Source: Spirochaetaceae bacterium
GTDB lineage: Bacteria; Spirochaetota; Spirochaetia; Treponematales; Breznakiellaceae
Direction: 5' to 3'
Length of the DNA stretch: 6,497 nucleotides
Assembly: GCA_031290405.1 (NCBI GenBank)
Contig: JAITNO010000137.1
Span: 1 to 6,497, forward strand
Shown in pieces: positions 1-5,576 of this stretch. Below the pieces are notes generated by a model. That model did no database searches. It saw nothing but the letters and a program-made list of their open reading frames with translations, and was not told the origin of the DNA. Each line of letters starts with the position of its first letter. The stretch's first letter is position 1. The translations under genes and the position numbers were made by a program.

Positions 1-96
1 GACTTTGACCGCTCCATCCGCCGCCCTTGCGCGGGTAGCGCACTTCGACGTGCAAGCCCTCCGCAACAGTCCATTCGCATTGAGGTTGTAAATTCG

Positions 97-112
97 TGCC
101 GCTTTCGCGGCA
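97..112. repeat. Short perfect hairpin
   Basis: TGCCGC and GCGGCA form a perfect 6-bp stem around the loop TTTC, and one G-T pair can extend it outward. It lies 8 bp from the larger palindrome at 121-138. Together they look like part of a dispersed palindromic intergenic element, but I cannot count copies elsewhere. No T-run follows, so it is not a standard terminator. Confidence 0.5.
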
Positions 113-120
113 TGGAGCGC

Positions 121-138
121 AGGGGGGCGCGCCCCCCT
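121..138. repeat. 18-bp perfect palindrome
   Basis: AGGGGGGCGCGCCCCCCT is identical to its own reverse complement over all 18 bases. It is followed by a pyrimidine-rich stretch of C and T rather than a T-run, so it does not look like an intrinsic terminator. A dispersed repeat or a DNA-binding palindrome are both possible. Confidence 0.75.
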
Positions 139-241
139 CCTCCCCTCTTCTCTTCCTCTTTATGAAAACAAAGCCGAAAGCTGGGGAGGGCGGCTTGCGG
201 ACGTAAAGCGTAGTGCTGAGGGCTTAGCCCCGTAGGGCGCA

Positions 242-272
242 AGAAGCGCCTGTGGCGCCCTGTGGCGCTTCT
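242..272. repeat. Inverted repeat 32 bp before accC
   Basis: AGAAGCGCC (242-250) pairs perfectly with GGCGCTTCT (264-272) across a 13-nt loop, and the octamer TGTGGCGC occurs twice within it (251-258 and 261-268). The tail CTCTTT is weakly T-rich, so this could be a poor terminator or attenuator for transcripts entering from upstream, or a regulatory hairpin in the accC leader. Confidence 0.5.
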
Positions 273-303
273 CTTTATGGGGGCGGCGCTGTATGCTGGG
301 GCG

Positions 304-1626
304 ATGATTAAGAGGTTGTTGATTGCGAATCGCGGCGAGATTGCGGTGCGGATTGTTCGCGCGTGCCGAGAGATGGGGGTGGAGTCTGTGGCGGTCTATT
401 CGACGGCGGACAGGGACGGCTTGCACGTGAGGATGGCGGACGCGGCGGTGTGCATTGGGCCGCCGACGCCGGCGAAATCGTATCTGGTGAAGGAAAATCT
501 GATTGAGGCGGCGGTTAAAACGGGCTGCGAGGCGGTGCATCCGGGTGTGGGCTTTCTGTCGGAAAGCGCGGTCTTTGCGGATGCGGTTACGGCGGCGGGG
601 CTGATTTTTATTGGGCCGAGCGCGGGGGTTCTGGCGCTGCTTGGCGACAAGGTGAAGGCGCGGGAGACGGCGCGGCGTTTTGGCTTGCCGATTACGCCGG
701 GGACGGATGGGGCGGTTTCGACTCTGGAGGAGGCGCGGCGGGCGGTGGAGGCGCTGGGGCTGCCGGTCATTGTTAAGGCGGCGGCGGGCGGCGGCGGCAA
801 GGGGATGCGCGTGGTGCGCGAGGGCTCCGATCTTGCGGAGTGCCTGACGATTGCGATTCGCGAGGCCCAGGCGAACTTTGCGGACGGGCGGGTGTTTATC
901 GAGCGTTATGTGGAGAATCCGCGCCATGTTGAGTTGCAGCTTCTTGCGGATGGGACGGGGGCGGTGGCGGCGCTGGGCGAGCGGGATTGTTCGGTGCAGC
1001 GCAACCATCAGAAGCTGATTGAAGAGAGTCCGTCGACGGCGGTAAGCGACGATATGCGCGGCAGGATGAAGGCGGGGGCGGTGGAGATGTTCCGCGCGTT
1101 GGGATACGCGGGGGCGGGGACGGTGGAGTTTCTGGTGGAAGGGGACCGGTTCTACTTTATGGAGGTGAACGCCCGCGTGCAGGTTGAACATCCGGTGAGC
1201 GAGCTGGTAAGCGGCGTGGATATTATTAGGGAACAGATTCTTGCCTGCGCGTGCGGCAAGATGGGTGTGGACGGCGAGGCTGTTGTTGTGCGCGGGGCGG
1301 CGATTGAGTGCCGAATAAACGCGCTTGCGCCGGGGCGGGTTGCGACGCTCGACGTTCCCGGCGGTCCGGGGGTGCGTTTCGATTCTTGCCTTTACGCGGG
1401 GTGCTTTGTCTCTCCGTATTACGATGCGATGGCGGCGAAGCTGATTGTCCACTCGCCTGCGCGGGATATGGCGATCGAACGGATGCTCCGCGCGCTGCGT
1501 GAGTTGCGCGTCGAGGGGATTAAGACGAACAGGGACGAGCAGATTGCGATTGTGAGTCATCCGGCGTTTAGGTCGGGGCAATTCGACACGAGTTTTATTG
1601 AACGCTTGGAGGAAGGTCATGGCTGA
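304..1626 (+). CDS. accC: Biotin carboxylase subunit of acetyl-CoA carboxylase
   Basis: This 440-residue cytoplasmic enzyme carboxylates biotin on the carrier protein AccB using ATP and bicarbonate. The start at 304 gives the canonical N-terminus MIKRLLIANRGEIAVRI; earlier in-frame starts at 262 and 277 add unrelated residues and overlap a hairpin. The N-terminal domain contains HPGVGFLSE (79-87). The ATP-grasp domain has the glycine loop GGGGKG (162-167), ENPRHVE (204-210) with His208, and ERDCSVQRNHQK (226-237). Catalytic residues are visible as Glu275, Glu287, Asn289 and Arg291 in MEVNARVQVEHPVSE, plus Arg337 in ECRIN. One oddity is that the usual EDPxxxFxPSPG segment after RINA is about seven residues short and reads LAPGRV. 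The SD-like GGGG lies only 2 nt from the ATG, so initiation may be weak. The gene overlaps accD, which supports a role in acetyl-CoA carboxylase over pyruvate or propionyl-CoA carboxylase. Confidence 0.95.
   Translation: MIKRLLIANRGEIAVRIVRACREMGVESVAVYSTADRDGLHVRMADAAVCIGPPTPAKSYLVKENLIEAAVKTGCEAVHPGVGFLSESAVFADAVTAAGLIFIGPSAGVLALLGDKVKARETARRFGLPITPGTDGAVSTLEEARRAVEALGLPVIVKAAAGGGGKGMRVVREGSDLAECLTIAIREAQANFADGRVFIERYVENPRHVELQLLADGTGAVAALGERDCSVQRNHQKLIEESPSTAVSDDMRGRMKAGAVEMFRALGYAGAGTVEFLVEGDRFYFMEVNARVQVEHPVSELVSGVDIIREQILACACGKMGVDGEAVVVRGAAIECRINALAPGRVATLDVPGGPGVRFDSCLYAGCFVSPYYDAMAAKLIVHSPARDMAIERMLRALRELRVEGIKTNRDEQIAIVSHPAFRSGQFDTSFIERLEEGHG
1608..1616 (+). promoter_or_regulatory. 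Ribosome binding site of accD
   Basis: GGAGGAAGG lies inside the end of accC and ends two bases before the ATG at 1619. It selects that ATG over the upstream in-frame ATG at 1598, which would add seven residues ahead of the zinc finger. Confidence 0.75.
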
Positions 1627-2407
1627 CCAGAAAGACGTTTGTCCGCAGTGCGGGATTCGGAGGGATGAGGGCGAGATCGCCTCTGCGCTGCTTACCTGCC
1701 CTTCGTGCGCTTTTCATTATCGCATGGAGCCGGCGGATAGGATTAAATACATTGCCGACGAGGGCAGCTTCGAGGAGTTTTCGGAAAACGTTACGTCGAA
1801 GAACCCGATTGACTTTTTAAGCTACGAAGAAAAGCTGTCCGAAGCGGAAACCCGGACGAACATGAAGGAGGCGGTCATCACGGGGACCTGCACGATTGAC
1901 GGCAAGAGGGCGGTGCTTGCGCTGATGTCGTTTAACTTCATGGGCGGCTCGATGGGCTCGGTGGTGGGCGAAAAAATATCGCGCGCGCTTTTGAAGGGTG
2001 CGGCGGAGGGGCTGCCGGTGATCGTCTACGCAACGTCGGGTGGGGCGCGGATGCAGGAGGGCGTGTTCAGCTTGATGCAGATGTCCAAGACGTCCAGCGC
2101 GGTGGCCGTCCTGGACAAGGCCGGCGTTCCCTATTTCGTGGTGCTCTGCGATCCCACGACGGGGGGCGTTACCGCGTCGTTTGCGATGCTTGCCGACGTG
2201 ATTATGGCGGAGCCGGGGGCCCTGATCGGCTTTGCCGGCCCCCGCGTCATCGAAGGCACGATTCGCCAGAGCCTGCCGGAAGGCTTTCAGCGCGCCGAGT
2301 TCCAATTGAACCGCGGCTTCGTCGATCTTATCGTGAAGCGCGGCGACCAGAAGGCCCTGCTCTCAAAGCTTATCGACCTGCACGCGCGCGGCCCGGGTGC
2401 GCGGTAG
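1619..2407 (+). CDS. accD: Acetyl-CoA carboxylase carboxyltransferase beta subunit
   Basis: This 262-residue cytoplasmic subunit works with AccA to move the carboxyl group from carboxybiotin to acetyl-CoA, giving malonyl-CoA for fatty acid synthesis. An N-terminal four-cysteine zinc ribbon is visible: Cys8 and Cys11 (CPQC) with Cys27 and Cys30 (CPSC). The carboxyltransferase core follows, with NFMGGSMGSVVGEKI (106-120), SGGARMQEG (140-148), DPTTGGVTASFAMLAD (178-193) and GFAGPRVIEGTI (204-215). It is shorter than the E. coli protein of about 304 residues, mainly because the zinc ribbon begins almost at the N-terminus. The start overlaps accC by 8 bp and has a strong ribosome binding site, so the two subunits should be translationally coupled. 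AccA is needed for activity but is not encoded in the window. The 3' part uses more C-ending codons than the 5' part and accC. Confidence 0.95.
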   Translation: MADQKDVCPQCGIRRDEGEIASALLTCPSCAFHYRMEPADRIKYIADEGSFEEFSENVTSKNPIDFLSYEEKLSEAETRTNMKEAVITGTCTIDGKRAVLALMSFNFMGGSMGSVVGEKISRALLKGAAEGLPVIVYATSGGARMQEGVFSLMQMSKTSSAVAVLDKAGVPYFVVLCDPTTGGVTASFAMLADVIMAEPGALIGFAGPRVIEGTIRQSLPEGFQRAEFQLNRGFVDLIVKRGDQKALLSKLIDLHARGPGAR

Positions 2408-2449
2408 CGCGCTTGCAATTCATGCTTATAGGATGGCCCTGTGCGTACG

Positions 2450-2476
2450 TTGACTTTCCGCCTCAAGACGTATACT
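2450..2476 (+). promoter_or_regulatory. Possible sigma-70-type promoter of the ECF sigma operon
   Basis: TTGACT (2450-2455) and TATACT (2471-2476) each match the -35 and -10 consensus at five of six positions. The spacer is 15 bp, shorter than the ideal 17. Transcription would start near 2483, about 30 nt before the sigma gene. No GAAC-type ECF -35 is evident here, so autoregulation by the encoded sigma factor is not supported by sequence. The 104-bp gap between accD and the sigma gene has no clear terminator. Confidence 0.5.
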
Positions 2477-2511
2477 GTAACTTAAAAATGAAAAGGTTGT
2501 TTTCTTAGCGT

Positions 2512-3036
2512 ATGGGGATGCCGGTATCTGAATTTACAAAATTATACGATATGGCGTTTCCGGTTTTGTTTCGTGTGGCGTGGCGGATTGCGGGCAGCGC
2601 GGAAGCGGCGGAGGATCTGTGTCAGGATGCTTTTTCGCGTCTTTACGAAAAGGACATGAGCTTCCCGAATCTCGACGAGGCGAAGTATTGGCTGATACGG
2701 GTGGTCAAGAATGTTTCGTTGAATTATGCGAAGCGGAAGCAGCGGGAGGTGCGGGTCTACGAAAAGGCTTTGCACGAAGACGGCCGTGAGTCGACGTCGG
2801 GCGAGGGTGAGCTGTTAAAAGAAGAAACGGTCCGGGATGTGCAGGAGGCGCTTAAAAAGCTTCCGGTGAAGTTGCGGGAAGTTTTGATTTTGAAAGAATA
2901 TACTGAGTTTAATTATAAAGAAATCGGACGTATTCTCGGCATAAGCGAGGGTAACGTAAAGGTGCGAATATTTAGGGCTCGGGAACGCTTGCAGGTGATT
3001 CTAGGAGTTGAATATGGGGGCTCATATGTGTCCTGA
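2512..3036 (+). CDS. ECF-type RNA polymerase sigma factor (RpoE-like)
   Basis: This 174-residue protein directs RNA polymerase core to a dedicated promoter set. Region sigma-2 spans roughly residues 10-80 and includes AEDLCQDAFSRLY (33-45) and the promoter-melting and -10 recognition part AKYWLIRVVKNVSLNYAKRK (57-76). A charged linker with SGEGELLKEE precedes sigma-4 (about 106-161), whose helix-turn-helix YKEIGRILGISEGNVKVRIF (135-154) would read the -35 element. There is no sigma-3 domain, and the length is normal for ECF factors. An in-frame TAG at 2506-2508 rules out longer forms, so ATG 2512 or ATG 2518 is the start. The AAAAGG at 2491-2496 is 15 nt away, so the ribosome binding site is weak, which may keep sigma levels low. 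The 3' end overlaps the anti-sigma gene by 23 bp. The gene looks more AT-rich than the neighbouring acc genes. Confidence 0.93.
   Translation: MGMPVSEFTKLYDMAFPVLFRVAWRIAGSAEAAEDLCQDAFSRLYEKDMSFPNLDEAKYWLIRVVKNVSLNYAKRKQREVRVYEKALHEDGRESTSGEGELLKEETVRDVQEALKKLPVKLREVLILKEYTEFNYKEIGRILGISEGNVKVRIFRARERLQVILGVEYGGSYVS
3003..3007 (+). promoter_or_regulatory. Ribosome binding site of the anti-sigma gene
   Basis: AGGAG lies 6 nt upstream of ATG 3014, an ideal distance. This favours 3014 over TTG 3008, which is only 0 nt away, and ATG 3026. It lies within the 3' end of the sigma gene. Confidence 0.7.
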
Positions 3037-3688
3037 AAAACAGATTCTGTCGGTTTACTTTGACGGCGAGCTGCCTGAGCGGTTCAAGGAAAAAATCACA
3101 AAGCATCTTGCTTCGTGCGGTCGGTGCCGAGAGGCGTTGGACGCTTTCGGGGGCTTGTCGAGGGCGCTTTCCATGGGGGCTTCGGGCGATGCCTTGTGCG
3201 CGCCTTCTCTGGCGGCGCAGCGGCGCGTCTGGGATACGTTGTCCGTCGAGAATTTTGCGGCGGTGGGGCGACGGAGGGGGGCCTTGCGGCGGCGCTTCCC
3301 GGAGGATGCTCTGCTGCGGCGTTCGGTTCGGATTCCGTTGCCTTTTGCTGCCGCGGCCGGTTTGGTCATCGTGTTCGCCGCCGCCGTGCTGGGCTACGAG
3401 GTTTCAGGTCTGGCGGACGCGCCTGAGGGGCTTAAAGCGGGCGTCCTTGCCCGTTACGTCGACGACGAAGAGGCTGATTCGCTCTACTACGAGGGTGTGT
3501 ATTCCGAAGGGCGGGAGTTTGGCTCCACGATTCAGGCTTCGAATATGGACGACGTTCTGCGCTATGTAGAGAACAATAGTTCCGACATCGTGAGCATGAG
3601 GTTGCCGGAAAGTAAGAACTTCAGGCGTTTTGGCGAGCCTAAGCTGGTGAACGCGTCGGATTATCCACGGAGAAGAATGGGGCAATGA
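3014..3688 (+). CDS. Membrane-anchored zinc-binding anti-sigma factor
   Basis: This 224-residue protein probably binds and inhibits the sigma factor encoded just upstream. The N-terminus is a ZAS/zf-HC2-type domain with HLASCGRC, the HxxxCxxC motif (His31, Cys35, Cys38). Cys6, or possibly His4, is placed to be the fourth zinc ligand. A basic stretch (86-107, many Arg) leads into one hydrophobic segment, IPLPFAAAAGLVIVFAAAVLGYEV (about 107-130), which should cross the inner membrane and leave the zinc domain in the cytoplasm. About 95 residues then face the periplasm, starting acidic (VDDEEADSLYYEG) and ending basic. I do not recognise this outer domain; it is the likely sensory or protease-target part. 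The overlap with the sigma gene (23 bp) and with the next gene (4 bp) supports one operon. The role is inferred from the domain order and gene position. Confidence 0.87.
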   Translation: MGAHMCPEKQILSVYFDGELPERFKEKITKHLASCGRCREALDAFGGLSRALSMGASGDALCAPSLAAQRRVWDTLSVENFAAVGRRRGALRRRFPEDALLRRSVRIPLPFAAAAGLVIVFAAAVLGYEVSGLADAPEGLKAGVLARYVDDEEADSLYYEGVYSEGREFGSTIQASNMDDVLRYVENNSSDIVSMRLPESKNFRRFGEPKLVNASDYPRRRMGQ

Positions 3689-4299
3689 GCTACTTTTGGG
3701 CGGGTTTCCCCATGAAAACGGCGGTGTGCGTTTTTTATATTGCGCTTACCGTCGGCTTGTGCGCGCAAAGTGCGGACGGTCCGTTGCCGCCCGCGCCGCC
3801 GCAGGACGCTCCCCGGCCTGAGGGGGAAGGGCGCGGGGCTCCTCCTCCGCCTTTCGGGCAGAATGCTCGGCATAACAGTCCGCCGCCGCGGCGAGGCGAA
3901 GGCGCTCCGCCGGGGCTTAAAAGGCGGGGGATTTCGTTCCACATCAACGCCCGGGTTCTGGAAAAAGAAGATGCGGAAGAGTGGGGCGAGACGTGGAGCG
4001 TGGACAGCGTAAAAAACGCCATTCCAGGGCAGCCCGTCAGTCTTAAACTCGTCGGAAACAACGTTGTGGTGGTGGTGCAGTTTATGCCCTACATTAGGCG
4101 GAACGCGGCGGGCGTCCTTGTCGCCCAGGGGCAGGTGTGGATGGAAGATGAAAACCACAATGTCCGCTACCAGACGACGATTCAATCGATCCCCCTTACG
4201 TTCAACGAAAAGATTTATTACTTCCCGCTTGGCGAACAGGACAACGGCTCAAACGCTTTTATCGAAATATGTCTGGAAATGTCGCCCTACTCAGAATGA
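3685..4299 (+). CDS. Exported protein of unknown function with proline-rich linker
   Basis: I do not recognise this 204-residue protein. Its N-terminus has a signal-peptide-like segment (KTAVCVFYIALTVGLCAQSA, 11-30), so it is probably exported. Cleavage after CA or AQS is plausible; the Cys lacks a good lipobox. Residues 31-81 are rich in Pro, Gly and Arg and look disordered; they are partly encoded by a palindrome-ended insert. Residues 82-204 look like a compact beta-rich domain, including PGQPVSLKLVGNNVVVVVQFMPYI and an acidic C-terminus. The ATG at 3685 overlaps the anti-sigma stop as ATGA and has GGAGAAG 9 nt upstream. ATG 3712 would give a tidier signal peptide and is a real alternative. 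Its position between the anti-sigma factor and a lipoprotein suggests an envelope partner of the signalling system, which is inference. Confidence 0.75.
   Translation: MSYFWAGFPMKTAVCVFYIALTVGLCAQSADGPLPPAPPQDAPRPEGEGRGAPPPPFGQNARHNSPPPRRGEGAPPGLKRRGISFHINARVLEKEDAEEWGETWSVDSVKNAIPGQPVSLKLVGNNVVVVVQFMPYIRRNAAGVLVAQGQVWMEDENHNVRYQTTIQSIPLTFNEKIYYFPLGEQDNGSNAFIEICLEMSPYSE
3843..3931. repeat. Palindrome-ended GC-rich segment inside a coding sequence
   Basis: TCCTCCGCCTTT (3843-3854) and AAAGGCGGGGGA (3920-3931) are inverted repeats that match at 11 of 12 positions, with the remaining position a G-T pair. They enclose 65 bp containing a CGCCGCGGCG palindrome and further partial inverted repeats. 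The segment encodes much of the proline-rich linker of the exported protein. It resembles dispersed palindromic elements that survive in frame inside genes. Copy number elsewhere cannot be judged here. Confidence 0.55.
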
Positions 4300-5576
4300 A
4301 ACGGAAAGCCCTCTTGCCGGCGGCGTTGCTGGCGTCTGCCTTGTTCTTTTCGTGCGGCGGGAAGACGTCGGCTTTGCTGTGGACGGACCGGCCTGAGTTT
4401 GCGTTGTACGCGCAGATATACAATTCGAGTCAGAGCAGATACAAAATCGACGTAAAGTATGTCGCCTTTCCCGCCGAGCGCCTGATGGAAACCGAAGAGG
4501 TTCCCGACATGGTGGCAGGAGCCTTCCTCAACAGCATTCATGCGATGGCTTTGTTTCAAGACCTTAGTTTTCTGTTTGGAAAGGGTTCGATCGATAAGGA
4601 TTCGTTTTACGATGAATTACTGCGTCTGGGGGCCGTTCAGAACAAACAATACCTTCTTCCCGTATCGTTTAACATTCCGGCGATACTGTTCAAGAACGAC
4701 GGCAATACGATTCCTTCGCATTATGTGATCGGCGATGTGGACGAGCTTCGAACGCTGGGTGCGGAGTATAACGAGAACAAAAACGGCGATTGGATGCGGA
4801 AGGGGTTTTCCCCCCTGTGGGGCAGAGGCAGAGGCGGCGAATTTCTTTTTATGGCGGCGCGTCTGTTCGGGATGGATCTTGAGGAAGTGTTAAACAACAA
4901 TTCTAAGAAAGAAATCATGCTTGCATGGGATGACGAAAAGCTGGAAGAGTTCGTTCGCTACATCAAAGAATGGATTGAGTTGAACGGCGGGACGCAGGCG
5001 GAGGATGATTTTATTTACAAATACTTTTTCAATCTGCCGCCGAAGCTGCTCGCCGACGGCAGGATACGTTTTGCATACGCGAAGAGCAACGACTATTTCC
5101 TTTTGCCGCAGGACGCGAATGCCGAGCTTGATTTTAGGTGGCTGACGCGGGGGCACGATCTGCCGCTTACGGAAGACACGGCGCTATTCGGCATTCACAA
5201 GAAGAGCGCGGCGCGGAATGTCGCCGCTGACTTTGCGCGCTGGTTTTTTGACGACGAGACGCACAACCTCTTGTTACAAGAGAGCCGCGACAATCACCTG
5301 CACGAGACCAGTTTCGGCATTGCCGGCGGACTGTCGGCGATGCGGACGGTAACCGAATTTGTTTTTCCCAAATATTATCTTAAGCTTTTGGGCCACGTCC
5401 CGCCGGCGGAATACCTTTCGGCTCCGGCGCCCTTGCCGTCAAGCTGGGCGGACATAAAAGAATATGTTGTCGTTCCCTATATGCTGGACGCGATTCGCGG
5501 CGCGCCGGCCGAGAATCGTTCGCTCAAAGAAAGGCTTACGGAGTGGCGGACGCTCAAGCGCGACGCGTTCAGGTGA
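4296..5576 (+). CDS. Solute-binding-protein-like lipoprotein (ABC family 1 type)
   Basis: This 426-residue protein looks like an extracellular solute-binding protein of the sugar type, anchored by lipid. The N-terminus MKRKALLPAALLASALFFSC has a basic start, a hydrophobic core and a loose spirochaetal-style lipobox (FFSC) that would lipidate Cys20. The body fits the two-lobe fold: VPDMVAGAF (69-77), LLPVSFNIPAILFKND (120-135), GFSPLWG and FLFMAARLFG (170-192), and an aromatic-rich C-terminal half. I cannot name the ligand. Residues 176-181 (GRGRGG) come from a hexamer repeat. The ATG overlaps the preceding stop as ATGA and has no clear ribosome binding site, so translation probably depends on coupling. 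An upstream in-frame ATG at 4269 would spoil the signal peptide. No permease or ATPase gene is adjacent, so it may sense rather than import. It converges directly with the minus-strand gene. Confidence 0.83.
   Translation: MKRKALLPAALLASALFFSCGGKTSALLWTDRPEFALYAQIYNSSQSRYKIDVKYVAFPAERLMETEEVPDMVAGAFLNSIHAMALFQDLSFLFGKGSIDKDSFYDELLRLGAVQNKQYLLPVSFNIPAILFKNDGNTIPSHYVIGDVDELRTLGAEYNENKNGDWMRKGFSPLWGRGRGGEFLFMAARLFGMDLEEVLNNNSKKEIMLAWDDEKLEEFVRYIKEWIELNGGTQAEDDFIYKYFFNLPPKLLADGRIRFAYAKSNDYFLLPQDANAELDFRWLTRGHDLPLTEDTALFGIHKKSAARNVAADFARWFFDDETHNLLLQESRDNHLHETSFGIAGGLSAMRTVTEFVFPKYYLKLLGHVPPAEYLSAPAPLPSSWADIKEYVVVPYMLDAIRGAPAENRSLKERLTEWRTLKRDAFR
4821..4838 (+). repeat. In-frame hexamer tandem repeat
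   Basis: GGCAGA, GGCAGA and GGCGGC lie in tandem and encode GRGRGG in the lipoprotein. The flanking bases 4802-4813 form GGGG-TTTT-CCCC. The run sits between GFSPLW and EFLFMAARLFG, which read as continuous family-like sequence without it, so slippage or a repeat fragment may have inserted six residues. Confidence 0.5.

Larger units (their letters stand above)
1..303. other. Non-coding region upstream of accC with hairpins
   Basis: I see no supportable gene here. A plus-strand frame is open from the window edge to a TGA at 163-165, and a minus-strand frame runs to the left edge, but neither translation has a recognisable motif. A 14-codon ORF at 162 (ATG to TAA at 204-206) has no good ribosome binding site and is probably chance. 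The region carries several palindromes, listed separately, and a small GGGC-TTA-GCCC hairpin at 220-230. No accB lies here, although accB often precedes accC. I could not find a convincing sigma-70 promoter for accC, so the operon may start from a non-obvious promoter or further upstream. Confidence 0.6.

Noticed and set aside
1..120. Possible partial gene at the left edge on the minus strand
   Set aside because: One frame reads plausibly (for example EWTVAEGLHVEVRYPRKGGG), but several frames are open, no start with a ribosome binding site is visible, and hairpins interrupt it.
160..1620. Long minus-strand open frame of 486 codons opposite accC
   Set aside because: It lies antisense to an unmistakable accC, is dominated by Arg, His and Pro as expected from a GC-rich shadow frame, and has no recognisable domain.
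1817..2305. Minus-strand open frame opposite accD
   Set aside because: It is a shadow of the conserved carboxyltransferase frame with a biased, low-complexity composition.
2488..2508. Six-codon leader ORF (MKRLFS) before the sigma gene
   Set aside because: It has no ribosome binding site and would begin only a few bases after the predicted transcript start, so chance is more likely.
3060..3569. Alternative plus-strand frames within the anti-sigma gene
   Set aside because: They are rich in Arg, Cys and Trp, typical of off-frame reading, while the chosen frame has the zinc motif and membrane segment.
3661..4185. Minus-strand frames opposite the small exported-protein gene
   Set aside because: They are Arg/Pro-rich and have no ribosome binding site or domain. 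The plus-strand frame has an export signal and fits the overlapping operon.
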